64,000 nucleotides of DNA from Branchiostoma belcheri (lineage: Eukaryota; Chordata; Leptocardii; Amphioxiformes; Branchiostomatidae). Made by a program: the position numbers and the translations under genes. Within the stretch, counting starts at the first letter, position 1. Each line of letters opens with the position of its first letter. The notes below the pieces were generated by a model that was not told the origin of the DNA, did no database searches, and saw only the letters and a program-made list of their open reading frames with translations. Of the stretch, positions 12,101-27,100 are shown in pieces. The stretch covers positions 385,543-449,542 of the forward strand of contig NW_017804675.1 in assembly GCF_001625305.1 (NCBI RefSeq), given 5' to 3'.

Positions 12101-15100
12101 TAAATCTTTAACATCTTGTGAATGTAACTGAGAATGTCTCAGTCATGATGAAAGGCTGCAAGGTGTCTGACCCTTTAGAGAATTCATCCAGTAAGTTTTG
12201 TTGTTTGATTTATATGTTTATCATTGTTAGTATGTTTGTGGTTTGGTGTTTAATTTCTTAGCTTGAACTCATCTGACAGTGTGTTAACTGGGTAGAAATC
12301 ATCCTGAAGCAAAAAAGTTGAACTGTCATGTCCAGCACAAAAATTAGACAAATTTTCAACTGCCCAACAATTCCTAGGAAAAAGCAATCCACTGCTTCTG
12401 TGACATCACACTAGACTGACAAATTACAAGGGCCTAAAACAATTGTGGCAAAATACTGATATAACAACTTGAAGTTTTGGTTTTAAGATTTAGGATATTT
12501 TTGTTGTTTTGTATGATGAAGAAATTGTGTCCATTGGCCTGCAACAAATGAAATGGAGCCTGTAGAATAGTTCCTGTACTTGAAAATTAAAAAGGCTAAC
12601 ACAATAAAAAGAAATGATTCTGTTTTTAATTCCTGAAGGTCTGAAAGACCTGGAGACCAAGCTGACTGTTGTGACTCTGATCTCCCAACACCTGCAAGTG
12701 GTTCTGTGGTTTATTAGGAACAAGCTGCTGCCGGAATGTGTCGGTAAGTACAAAAGTTGTTACATCAGTGTTCTAGCTAGGCCGTTTTAGCATAGGGCCC
12801 CTGTACATGTATGCTGTGAGTTTGGCCCGCTTATAATGCTCTGATTTAGGCCCCTGTGTGTCGGTAAGTACAAAAGTCATTTACATCAGAGTCCATCAAC
12901 CCTCTCTGTGTGACGGTGGGAGATTCCGTCTTCCCGCCACATTTGATGCACTCAGGGTCAGTGAGTGCATCACACATCTGATGAAGGTTGATGAGGTCGA
13001 CCAAAAATTTATGGTGGGTTCCCATTTTGTGTTGGAACAAAGCTTGAACTTTACGACTTTAGTAACTGTTGTTGTTTACTGCTTCAGCAAAACAAGCAAA
13101 CATGTCCGTAACCACAACATAGACTGTGTAGAATGAATGAATGTTGTATGTTGACTTTATTATGATCTTACAATAGTTCCTGGGCTTTCCTCCAAAGCTC
13201 ATTAAATGTACAACTGTTACAATTATTACATTTATAATCAGGTTTTATATTGAATTTCCATCTATCTATTCATCTGCTTCATGCATATTTGCAAGCAAAG
13301 CAAATGGTACGTTTTTCTCTCTTAAGTTTCTTAATATCATTCCTGTGCAACTTAGAGAATGTAGTATACATTGTATAACAGCCAGATCTCTAAGAGATAT
13401 CCTAGGTTAATACAGGTCATAGCTCTGCAGCTTTCTACGTTTGATTCTATTTATTTTACGACCAAAGTTTGTAGCCCGGAACTCCACAAATTCTACAATT
13501 TTGGCAGGAAAACTACCCAGAAACTGCCAGACAGAAATGATCGCCCAGCCATCTTTCACACACAGTTAGATGAATGATCAATAATAATAGTGTCAGCTGT
13601 CGTCAGTGATAAATTGTAGTGCAGAAGTCCACAAATTCTAGTATTTTGGCAGGAAAACTGCTCAGAAACTGCCCCAAACTGCCAGACAGAAATGATCTTT
13701 CATACCCGGTTAGATTAGGAGGACAATATGGGCAGAAATCTATTCTGAATGATCAATAATAATACTGAGCTGTCATCGGTGATGAATTGTTCACCATCTG
13801 TGCTCAGACTGTTTATGATTCATAATTGAGAGGTAAGTCATTTTTCTGGCACTGTTTTTGTGGGGCTGGGAATTCAACTTGGGAATTATATGATAAAATA
13901 TTATTATTCAATTTTGGTGTACAGAAAAAATGGGGTGCACACGTAACATAAAGTAGAATGTCAGATATACTAGTACCTACTGCCTCTCTTCATAGGTTGA
14001 CTATGATTATTGTATTGCTTCCTTACTTGATTAGTCAATACTTGCAGATGTGTTTGGTGTTACTGCAAAGCTGGTATGTTATATACATTACGCACGAGCA
14101 GTTTTCTATCTGATACAGAATTGTACTCATCTGTATATTGCTATATAAATTATTATAATTATTACATGGTATCATAGTAGAACCTCACTAGCATATGGTG
14201 CTCTAAAGTTCTGTGTAACTATTTTTATATATTATACAGTCATGTATAGAAGTTCTGGTCCATGGTACCCTACGACATACATGTAACATATAGGCTGCAT
14301 AGTTCACATAGTCATATTTAGCCTGCAAATTACACCTTACAGTCTGGTCTCAGGTTTAACATCTTTGAAAAGTGATAGTCACCTGTTACATGTATGTCAG
14401 TCCTTCCACCAAAGTGGTAAATAGATAAGTTACCAAGTGCGATACTTTCTGAAATTCTCTCAGTTTAATTCCTAAGATGGTCCTCCTTCATTTGCTCCAT
14501 CTTGCCCTTGAAGTCTCGTGACCTGATCATCATCTTGGTCTTCTTTAAGAGATGGTACCAGCCTTTCCAGTGTCTCCAGAACAGGGCAAAGCCGGTCGAC
14601 CCGGCGCGGTAGTACTCAGGTCGGTAGTACGGGCCGTTCAGGTTGGAGAAACTGCAGTAGTTGAACCACCTGAAAGTGGTAAGGTGGTCTTTTGGTTAAT
14701 GTGGTTCACTTAGAATCTGAATAATTATGTTTGGGGTTTGAATCCCAAATGCTGGTAGCAGGCCCCAAGTTGGGGTCTGGTGGTCTTGTGGTTAATGTTG
14801 TTGACTTAATTAGTATTAGTAGTACGGGCCGTTCAGGTTGGAGAAACTGCAGTAGTTGAACCACCTGAAAGTGGCATAGAGATCTCGTGGTTTTATAATG
14901 GTTGTTAACTTAAGGTCTGAATCTAAAGGTTTTGGGTTCGAGTCCCTAGCAGGCTACAATGTTTTGGACAAGTGGGGCTTGTGGTTAGGGTTGTTGACTT
15001 ACTGATCTAAAATATTTTCCTGTACTCAGGTCGGTAGTACGGGCCGTTCAGGTTGGAGAAACTGCAGTAGTTGAACCACCTGAAAGTGGTAAGGCAGCCT

Positions 15101-18100
15101 TGTGGTTGGGATTTTTTGGTTGGGAGTTAGAATCTAAAGGTTCTGGGTTGGAATCCCTAGCAGGCTACTAGTAGTATGTTTACAATGTTGGAGAGAAGGT
15201 GGTCTTATGGTTAGGGTTGTTGACTAGTAGAATCAAAAGGTTGTTGGTTCGAATCCCTATCAGATTAGGCCTGGCCTTGTGGTTAGGGTTGTTGATGTAG
15301 AATCATTGAGGTTTTATGGGTTCGAATCCTTAGCAGGCCACAATGTTGGGGACATGTGGTCTTATTAGGGTTGTTGACTCAGAATCTAGCAGGAAAAACA
15401 AACCCACTCACCACCCCCCTGCCAGCTGGGTAGCACAGGACCCCCCTGCCTTCCGTCCCATTATCCACACAAACAAACAAACCCACTCACCACCCCCCTG
15501 CCAGCTGAGTAGCACAGGACCCCCCTGCCTTCCCGTCCCGATCGACGTCTCGGCTGCTAAACTGGCGACCATTGCTGTAGGACATGGAGTCACTCGCATT
15601 GCCGCTGAACCTTCGGGGGACAAGTAAAAGTCTTATGAAAGTCTCGTGAAAGAGAAGTGAACAAACTACAGTCTACTGCTTTCTTTATTAGTTTTGTACA
15701 CTAGGTTACCAGCCCCTCCAACCCTGTCCTGCCACTTGCTACAAACATGTACTGTAACCTAAATCCAGAGGGTATCTGCTACAGCACCAGTTACCATGGT
15801 GACAGACGTCTGATCCAGGTCATTGACCTCATTTGTTTGGAGGAGAAGAAGAAGAACCAGAGTGAAAACAATATGATTTCTATCTGCAAAGGTTTTAATT
15901 AACAAATAATTTACCCAGCAATATAATGCTCTGCTCTGTAGTAGCCAAAACAGACACTGACATTACAGTTTTCAATCTGAATTTCTGCACTCATGGCATT
16001 CTGATTTTACTCTGTGAATGAACGAACTACAATTGTACTTTATTGCTTGACAGTTGTACATTGTACAGTGTATGGCAACAATGGCAATGTGATCAATACA
16101 GTAAGTCTATTCTAAGAAACTATTACTACAGGAATATGAACATAAACGGCTTTGTTGATGTTATTTGAAACAAACAAACAAAGACCTTACCCAGCGATGC
16201 TGAGTCTGTAGTAGTCTGTCTCATCGCCAAGCATGACGTCATCATACAGGGCGTACGCCCGGTCTCCCTGGAAGTCCTCAATGTCAATACGCAACGAATA
16301 CCGGCCCTGCGACAGCACCTGGGGGTAGGGGAAGTAAAAAATGATTTTGTGGATGATTGTCTTTTAGACATCCAGGTAGAACATGAATAATAGGAAATAT
16401 GAATCAAGCTAGAGCTGGATAATATTTCCTGAGGATCCAAGTCAGATGTTGGAAGCATCTGCTGTCTTTCATCCGTGATAAATTGTTTAGTGAAAGTCTT
16501 AAATCAGTTCTTAGGTCATTTGAGGTAACTCTTCCACTAGTTATGAAAGAGAATGCAGATACTTTGTATTTACAGGTTCATTGTACGAAGGAACTTTTCC
16601 TAGCTCTTTCCAACAAGTACAAATGAATGCTGTTCGAAAGTGTTCCTAAGGACTGCGATCCTTTACAGTAGTGTGCATGTCGAGTGAGTGACTACAGCTG
16701 GGATTCAAACTCATGACCTGTTGGTCCAGAGGCAGGGTAGCTAACCACTCGTACCTGATGTATCTTCTCGAGTCCCAGCCAGTGCTCTTTGGAGTGGTTT
16801 CCAAAACCGTCGCGATAGTCGTCCCAGTTCCGGTGGAAGTTCAGCTGCCCGTTGTACCTGAAAGTCAGATAGAGAAGGGACACTGGCACTGGACCAAGAC
16901 TTAGTGAAATGTTAAGATGGAGAAAAAACGAGATGTCAAGAGAGAGAGAGAGAGAGAGAGAGAAGGGATAGAAAGCTCTACAATAATGATGTAATAAATA
17001 AATAGATACTTTTAAAGAATAGTTTATTGTTCCCCAACAGTTACATGTGTAAATACACAAGTTCTTTAGACCTTTATTAGAGGTACATTTGGTTAAGATA
17101 TATTTAGATGAAACCTAGGGAGGTCCCTAACCCTAACCCCAACCTTTTGCTTTTAGGTTACTTAATACAATGTTAAGTAACTACGTATTACCTACATTTA
17201 CAATGTAGTACATACCTTCAATGTGTAATTAGAAGTAAATGAGGTACTTATTACCTGCGTTGGATGACTGTCCATCCTCCCCCATCTGTCTTCATGTCAC
17301 AGTACACAGGGAAGGGTCTGTCCATGCCCCATGGTTTAATGTTGTACACACCATCATGGATAGCTCCAAACCAGTACAACACCCCATACACACCTAGTAC
17401 AACACACACCAGACTGTGTAACATAGCTGTAACATGTCATACAAAATGTAGTACGCAGGGAAGGGTCTGTCCATGCCCCACGGTTTGATGTTGTACACAC
17501 CATCATGGATAGCTCCAAACCAGTACAACACTCCATACACACCTAGTACAACACACACCAGACTGTGTAACATAGCTGTAACATAGCTGTAACATGTCAC
17601 AGTACACAGGGAAGGGTCTGTCCATGCCCCATGGTTTAATGTTGTACACACCGTCATGGATAGCTCCAAACCAGTACAACACTCCATACACACCTAGTAC
17701 AACACACACCAGACTGTGTAACATAGCTGTAACATGTCACAGTTTACAGTAATGTTTTGATGAAAGAAAGCTCCAAAACCTGTGTACAACACTCCTTCAG
17801 CATGTTTAAGAACCCACCAAACTTTATTACCTGTGCAGTCATCATATGTTGGTACGGGATTGTCCCCAGGTACTGGCCGATGGTGGCCAACTGGCTGGTC
17901 ATCATACTCTTCTTGGGCTGCAGGAAAGAACACAGAAATCAAAAGAGGTTAATTGTTTTTTTACTAAAAGGAAAGATTGACATAACACCTTAAGTTTTCA
18001 AGATGATAGATGATACAGAGATCTCTTGTACATGCAGGTTTGACTGAAATTATAAGGAATTGAAAAACTGAGCTTGCTCGTTACAAGGGTATGTGCTTGC

Positions 18101-21100
18101 AAGACTTTATGGCAGCTTGACTGAAAATCTTTAGTAAGAATGTACATGTACAACAAACAAATTACAAGGAAAGTTGAGCTTGCTCCTTACCAGGGCACTT
18201 GCAGAACTTGAGCTGCCCAGCTGCTTGACTGAGCTTTAGAATACCCATTTTGTAGACTAAGTATATGGTGGCTCATTTAGCACCTACAAATTACAACAAC
18301 TTGAAGCAAATTACAGGAAAATCAGATTAGATGTCTTAACTCCATGGTGAGCAAAGCCAACCGTAGACTTTACCTGGTGCGAGTGCTAAAGAAGTATGGA
18401 CTTGGTGATAATGACTTGATTCTAGTTTTCTGCGGTTTTGTAAGACCACTACTAGAGTACGCCTGCCCCGTGTGGCACCCAGGCATCACCTCTGTTCAGT
18501 CTAGACACATAGAGTCTGTGCAAAGGCGAGCATGTAGAATTGTATTGGGTAAGAACTACGTCAACTATGATGCTGCCCTAGGCCAGCTGTCCCTTACCTC
18601 TCTGTACCAGAGACGAGTCCTACTCTGTAAGAAGTTTGCAGTGTCTTTATCAAGATCCCCTACTTTCTCCAGTTGGTTACCGCCTACACGTGCAATTGTA
18701 CATGGCAGAGAACTCAGGTCCAAAAATCAAATCAGTCAATTTAGCTGCAGAACATCGAGATTTAAGAACAGTACTTTACCTTTCATTGTAAAGTTACTAA
18801 ATGATAGTTGACATGTTCATTGTGTAAGTCATGGTTGTATTGAATCGTTATAGCTGATTTTATATTGTTTAACATTGTTGTATTGAATCGTTATACATTG
18901 TAGCTGATTTTATATTGTTTAAATGTAAACAATAACCACAATTCAGCCGAAGGGCTGCTATGGTATTGTATTTGTATTTGTATTTGTGTGAAATAAATAA
19001 ACCAGTCATAATAATAATAATAACTTGTTTAGAGTATACAGTTTGTAGTCAGTTTGAACTTTGAAGATTCCTTACCAGGACATTTGCATGACTTGAGCTG
19101 GCCGGCAGCCTGACACAGCTCCTCTAAGATCTCGTTCCCCAGACTGTCCTCCTCTGCAGCAGAGCCGGAGTGTTCCTCAGTCCCCACCTTCACTAGCTGG
19201 TACCTGGGGTGGTGTAGTAGTTACGTCTGCAGTTACTTATAACTGTTGTAGTTTAGTTTTAAATTAGTAGTAAACTGTAGTTTTTAGCTAGCTGCACTAG
19301 CAGTAGTACAAATGTATGTGTAGTAGAATGGTTTATTTCACATTTTCACCCCTAAGGCTATATTGTCATATTGCTACATAACAAGGCACATTATACAATG
19401 GTCCCGGAGCATGTTGCATTTACTAAGTGCATCGTTTTGTACTAGGCATTTACAAGGCGCAACATAAAAATTGGTATTTCCGTGCCATGTTTGAACACAT
19501 ATTATAATATAATAAATATAAGGTAACCATTTCAGATTTTTTGCACACTTCAAATGCAGTATAAATTAAATATTATGATAATGCATCAAAAACTTATTCC
19601 ACATAATTATCACTCAGTTTACTTCATTATTATTTTTAAGCGATAGCCATCACCTGCGCAGTTTCTTGCAGGCTGACCGGATGGTTTTGATCCGATGATG
19701 GTCTGCTTCGTCCTTCTGGTCTTTGGCATCGTTTAGGAAGCAGAACACTCCTCCAAGGAGTAAAACACTGGAAATATTGGACAAAATGAGAGATTTAAGT
19801 TTTGTAACTTATGGAAAATATTTAGAATTATTGTGAATTTATTGGCCCAGCCAAAGAGATGGTCTTGATCATCTAAAAAAATATTCGGTATCATTTAAGA
19901 CACTTTAACTTTTTAGTTTAAGCGAAAAAACAAGATAATGCTCAAAAATAGTTTTGAAAATTTGATGCCAATATATATTTTGTCTAATTCTTACTGTAAC
20001 AGAAATTGATATAAGTAAAACCCTTAAACAGTCTACATTAATAAAAAATAAGAAAAGTAGTCCAAGACATTCGTTCTTTCTTCTTCGTATTCTAAAGGTG
20101 AAAGGTATGTTGCACCTAAATGCATGACTGTTCATCTGTTATAGGAATTGAAAGTTAGACCTCACTTACCTGAAAATGAGTCCCACCCCTCTCATGACAA
20201 CTGCTTTGTCAACTGCCTTCCCCAACATAAACGGTTAGGTTTTCCCAGACCAGTCCAGCCCAGCCAGACTGTCCCAGAACTAATAGTGATACGCTTGAAT
20301 GGTAGACTGCCCCCAATTCCGCCGCAGTTCAGTTCCCAGGCACAGGAGAACCAACTGGTGTCCCATCGCTCATTTTCTGATGGCTCACGGTCAATAAATA
20401 TCTGCTAATGGGAAAACTATGTCGGGGATGGACATGGTCTACTGTAAGGTGGAAAATTTGATTGTTTTAGTATGCATTGAGTGAGTTTAGTATTTCCTCT
20501 GAATTTCCTCAGGGTAATGCAAATACATTGTAGTACATTTTGTAGAATGTACGGTCACAATACTTTGAGATTGCAAAGTACATGATTGTATGTCTGGCTA
20601 AAGATTTAAAGGCTAAGTAGTGTGTCCTTTCCTCTGTGCTTTCTACTTCAATATGGCAAAAAGTTGGCCACAATGTTATTTTTTGGTCATACTATCGATA
20701 GCCTTTTGGGAGGCCTGATGGAGGCTACTACTTTTGCGGGATTCTACTATCCATAACCCCTTAGAAAGGCCTGGTGGCGGCTACATGTATGTGATACTGT
20801 CCATAACCCTTAGGAAGGCCTGGTGGAGGCTATGTGCTACTATCCATAACCCTTAGGAAGGCCTGGTGGAGGCTACATGTACATGTATGTGGTACTATCC
20901 ATAGCCCTTATGAAGGCCTGGTGGAGGCATGTGATACTATCCACAACCCCTTAGAAAGGCCTGGTGGAGGCTATGACACTTATCCTTAACCCTTAGAAAG
21001 GCCTGGTGGAGGCTATGACACTATCCTTAACCCTTAGAAAGGCCTGGTGGAGGCTATGTGCTACTAGCCATAACCCCTTAGAAAGGCCTGGTGGAGGCTA

Positions 21101-24100
21101 TGTGGTATTATCCATAACCCTTAGGAAGGCCTGGTGGAGGCTATTTAGTACTATCTATAACCCTTAGAAAGGCCTGGTGGAGGCTATATGCTACTATCCA
21201 TAACCCCTTAGGAAGGCCTGGTGGAGGCTACAGCAAATCAGTAACACTGATTAAAACCCTGACCTACATATAAAGATGCAGACAGATAGCATTAGTTCAG
21301 CAGGGCAAGGCTACAGTTTGTACGTATGTACAGGGTATGTAGGTAATGGTCTAGCCATGTTGACCCACTTTCTGAGGACTGTCTATATAGGGTTAAGGTT
21401 AGGGTTAGGGTTAACTTTCAATTGAAATATCTCGGCAAGGGCAACAATTGTCTTAAGCTAGATGCATGTACTTGCACAAAAAAATGTACCTTCACCCAGA
21501 AGGTTATTTTTAATCAGCTGCATTTGTTACCTTCATGGTGAATGCAGGTATTGTTGTAGGTGATATTGTTAAAATATTATATACTATTTATTAGACTTAT
21601 TTTATAATATTTAAGCTGTTAATACATGTATTATTAAGTAATAAATATGAGTAACAAATTCTTGATGCACAGCAATCCTTTGCTTTAATGTAATACATGA
21701 CATTGTACATGTATTATTATGTATTAATGTTTATTACTTTGCTAGAAAAGATAGAAAAGAAAACTCACAGATGAATATAAATCCATTCAAACAGATACTT
21801 TTATTAACGCTATCCAAATTTGACATGAATACGCACACATCTCTTTCACTAGTTAGTAAGAGCTTTTACAGCTTCACTGTTAGCCTTTGAGTGAAAGAAG
21901 AATCCGCATTTCATTTACAGTTTACGGATAAAGTTTTGAGGTCGCACCATCATCTTGGTGGCCTTCAGTGAGTAGTAGCCACCTTTCCAGTGATACCAGA
22001 AAACACCAAACCCTGTGTCAGTACCATGATAGTCCTCTGGCTGGTAGTAGGGACCATTCAGGGCAGAGTAACCACAACCAGCATACCACCAGCCACCTGA
22101 CAAGTACTGAGCACAGTGAGCACTACTGCGGTCATTGTCCACATCTCTAGCACTGAATTTCTTACTGTTATGGTGACCCATTATAGAGTCTCCAGCATCC
22201 CCACTGTACCCCCCAATGTTCAGTGTATAATCTGTACTCTCATCCCCAATGCTGAATGTACCATATTTAGCATGAGCAAAGTTCCCTTCCCAATCCTGTA
22301 ACTCCACATACAACTCATAGCTATTCTGGGATGTCAGGTTGTGAATTTTATCCAGTCCAAGCCAGTGTTCCCCCTCGACCCTCCCAAACCCAGTTTTGTA
22401 GTCTGACCAACGCCTGTCAAAGTTCAGTCTCCCTTCAAACCTCCTCTGTATGACAGTCCAGCCCCCACCATCTGTAGTCATGTCACAGTAGACGTCAAAG
22501 TGGTCGGTGGAAGACTCAGGTTTGATGGGGAAGACTCCGTCCTGCACTGTGTTGGTCCAGTAGAGTACAGCATAGAGATCTGCACAGTCCTCAAAGTTAG
22601 CAGCACCGGGGGGAGGGGGGTCGTTTCTCTGGCCGTTCAAACGTTCATCTGTAACAACAGTCAACATACGCAATTTTATTGGTTGACAAGCAACAGAAAA
22701 CCTACACGTATGTATAGGCACATACATGTACACTGTCTCACAATATTACTTACATGTACATGGAATTGCCCAACTTTTTCTTGTAAAAAAACTTGTCTCC
22801 CTCTTTCCTCTGAACTTTTATCCCAAATGTAAAGAAGAAAAACTTCAGGGGTAAAATTAAAGAGGTCAAACTAGTGGAGATCTAAACAATTGAAACAAAC
22901 AAAAAACACTGAAATTGATGAAGCATTTATCCCTGAGGCCCATGTTGTAAAGCCGCATTCTTAGGGTACGTTGCAAAACTATTCTAGGTGTACACTATAG
23001 TACCTTGAGCAGCTTGTGGTTGAGGAATCTCAGCAGAAAACGTGACGCTGCCAGCCACAAGCAACATAACAGTCACCAGACTGAAGGTCAGGCCGGACTA
23101 AAATGAATTAACAAAGGGTGATGAATTACATGTACGTACAGCATTCCAAAAACTGTTACTCAAGCAACTCCGGATATGATATCGGAAAAAGCTAAAATAT
23201 GTAGTGTCACTGGACTGTACAGGTTACTAATAAGATAAAATAAGATATTATAAAGGCTTAATTTGACTCACCTTTGGTTTGATGCTAGAAGTCATCCTTG
23301 GATCTGTCTCCTGTCCACTTCTGCAGGTACAGTAGTGTTCTACCTGGGCAGGTTGTACCACTTTTATAGCCGCAGCAAACTTGTTTTTCTGTCAGATCTG
23401 CTGATGCTTACAGGATAGGAGCTATAATTATAATTCCTGTGGACTCAAAGGGCTGTTCTTCCTCTGCATTTTTGAGTTGTCAATAGTCTCCAAAGGCAAA
23501 ATAGATGGCCTTTTTTAAAGTTCGTGTGACGGGACCATCTGTTAATTACATTAGAGATAGCCTATCTAACTAGCGGTAACTATGCAGAATTTTTTACCTT
23601 AATTAAATATCTTAACTACGTGCCTTTGAGGTTTATCCTTGCTTGTGTGCTTTATAATACCGAGTCAGTCAAAGTCTATTGCGCAACAATAAACAGGTAC
23701 AAAGTGTTTAAAATTTAATAATGATTATGGTATAAATCTAAGGAATTGTATTTACATAATATTAAGTACAATATAACAAGAAACTAGAAATTTATTCAGA
23801 GCTTGACAATATTAAGAGAAGACATAACAAAGTGTAAGGCATAGAGTTTTAACTGACATACATATTATGCATATGTAGACTATTGACTAGTTTATCTAGT
23901 ACAATATAACTTTACAATGTACAGTACATGTTGTTTGTTATGTTGGGTTGACATGTATTCTCACATATACATGAGCACCGAGGTCTCTACCCTGTTTAAA
24001 TAAAACAGAAATAAATAAAAAAAAATGTTCTTGTACCTACAGTACAGAGGGCTATGCACCCCCTATGAGGGAAGAATTTTGCTACAAAGCTGCCACACTA

Positions 24101-27100
24101 GTACAGAACTACAGTGGGCACATAGTGATACACATGTACATGTTGCTTTTTTTGTGTCAATGTTCCCTGTACATGTAACTTCATGTATGTGTCTCTACAG
24201 AGGGTTATGCACCCCCTATGAGGGAGGAGTTTTGCTACAAAGCTGCCACACTGGCACAGAACTACAGAATGTACTGTTGGCACATGCAACATGCATGTAC
24301 ATGTTGTTTCTTGAGTCTTCATGAAATTATGTACACTGTGTTTGTATGTGTCTCTACAGAGGGTTATGCACCCCCTATGAGGGAGGAATTTTGCTACAAG
24401 GCAGCCACACTGGCACAGAACTACAGAAACAGAAGGGCAGAGCTAGCCAGGATAGTCGGGTAAATACAAAATTTACAATATTTTATTAAAAACCTTGTTC
24501 AATCCCCCTAATGTATAATAGTTTACTTGCCTCCGTCTTTTGAAGGTTATAATAATGTTTACTTGCCCGGTCACCCAACATGTTAGATTGACATAGTAAT
24601 GCACTCTTTATACTAACATAGTACATGTACACATGCATGTCAGGGCCACTTCTGCCACGTGGTATGTATCTGTATTATGAAGCCAACAGAGAATTGCTAT
24701 ACACTCTACTGCTACAAATTTACAATAATGATTGTGCTATGCTGAGAATTAGGGCCTGAGGCCACATTTGTTGTATCCTGAATATTAGTGTAATGATAAT
24801 TTATGTAAATTATGAATGTTAATGCATACATTGTACAGTACTAGTGTACCTTCCTACAAGCTCTTTTTTACCTTCGCCAAGAAGGTTATGTTTTCAGGGG
24901 CGTTCGTGTATGTGTGTGTTTGTGTGTGTGTGTGTGTGTCTGTAAACACGATAACTTGAGAAGGCCTTGATGGATTGTCTTGATACTTGGTAGGTGGATA
25001 GGTCTTGATGAGACCTCAAAATGATTAGATTTTGGACCCCCTAGCGGCTTGTTATGGTATTGCAGCTGAACTTCCGGTTTTGATATCTCATGATCTAGAC
25101 ATGCTATGGTGATGAAATTTGGATGGTAGGTAGCTCTTGTGCTGGGGAAGAAGTGACGTGAGTTTAGGCCCCCTAGCGGCTTGCTCTGGAACTGCAGGGA
25201 TATATTCTTGAAAATATTCAAAAGGGGATAACTCAAGAACCAGTTGACGGATCGTTGTGGTTTTTGGTATGTAGGTAGCTTACGTGATGCTTAATATAAT
25301 TATGTGACAATTATGCAAATATGGATGTAATTTGCATAATTTATGAGGAAATTCTATAAATCATCTGCATTCCATGATAGGACAATTGAAGCTTGTGACA
25401 TTGGTAATTGACAACAAGAGAAACACGGGAAGATATTGATTATGTTAATAATGACTTAATTTGCATAATTAATGAGAAAATTTTATAATTATGTAATGAT
25501 AACTGCCTGGAATTTCATACTTGTGGTATTTGAAAGTTAAATTGAGGTGAACATCATCAAACATAATTTATTCAAATCAGAACCTCATTTGCATGATTTA
25601 TTAGGAAATGCTAGAATGCATTGTTTGTTAATATAAGACTGTCTTTTGGTTGAGATTATGATAAAATGATATAATTCATGAAAATTAGGTTCCTATTTCT
25701 TAAATCAGGGGGGAATAATCTAATCTATAATTTGTCAGTCATAAAGATTAACATCATTTGGCGAAGGTATGAGATCGGGGAACTCTAGTTGTTTATTTTT
25801 TTAACATTCTCCTACTTGTGCATGTAGCTGCCTGACTCCGTAACCCATACAAATCTGGTGCCATGTACAGCTACAGTAGTACTATGCTGAGGGTTAACTT
25901 AGATGCATAGCTTCTCATGACTTCTGTTAAACTTTGTGTATACATGTATCTGTTTAACCCTTTCACTGCTGAGTACCTCATAACCCAAACAAATCTGCTG
26001 CTAAATGGCTACCTTAGCCTGCTGAAGGTTAAAACCCCACCCCTTGCCTTGTTAAAACCTTAGCCTGCTAAAGGTTAACCCTGCCCTTGCCTCCACAGAC
26101 CCAGTGGTGACTCCGACCTGCTCCTGATTGACGGCATGGTGTCACAAGTGGGAGAGCCCATCACCAACCTGTGGGAGAGGGATGAGGGAGGGACAGGACA
26201 GTACCCACCCCCCAGCCTCAGAGTAAGATCTTCCAAACAACCGCCGTGGAATTTACCATACAGTCAAACCTGTAGTGTATATGTTGCACCTGAGGGCTTC
26301 AAAATAAAGTACATTTTGGGAATAGGTGAACTACAACTACATGTAGCACTGGTGCACCTAATCTGAAATTTAGGTGCACAAAAATGTTCATAACATACAG
26401 TATTTCCTGCATGAGCAGGATGTCCCTTGCAGGGTTTAGTTCAGTATTTAGATAAGATACATGTAAGATACAGTCAAACCTTCACTTAACAGTACCTTGA
26501 GTAGTATAGGTTTGAAGTGCACTATAGTGACATGTAAGGTGTTCATATTTCTATCTGAAAACATTTTACTTTAATTTGTAACACCAGTTAGTTAATAAAA
26601 TGATCACATTTAAAAGAACTTTTGAACTTATAAATAGTCACTATCATAATGGTAGATGTTTTGTGTGAAATTCTTGTACTGACATTTGTCGCTGCTCTGT
26701 TCTGTAGGACCTGCTTGATGTGTACCTGCTTCAGAATGTGGACCTGATGACCAAGCACTGTATTGTATCCTTAAATGTACATCATTACATGTAGTGGTAC
26801 TTAAAGACTAACTACTAATTTTGATGGCTTTTAATCTAGAAAGACTTTGTATATATATACACGTACATTGTAACATAACAGTTACTGTATTTCAACCCAG
26901 GTGTAAAATGAGTGCCTGATTTTGGTTGGGGAGGTAAAAGGCAGTGAAAGAAGAGCTGAGGGATGGGCTCCACCTTCCACTGCCTTTTACCTCCCCAACC
27001 AAAATCATGCCCTAGACATAGTGGATCAAGAGCCCACTGCCCCTATGGTCTGAAAAAAAGGCTATGGGACTACATGTACCTTTAGTTTTTACATGTCTAA

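Noticed and set aside
18344-18811. A host gene of 155 codons inside the FReD intron
   Set aside because: The residues are those of the C-terminal part of a LINE reverse transcriptase, with a LINE-type 3' tail.
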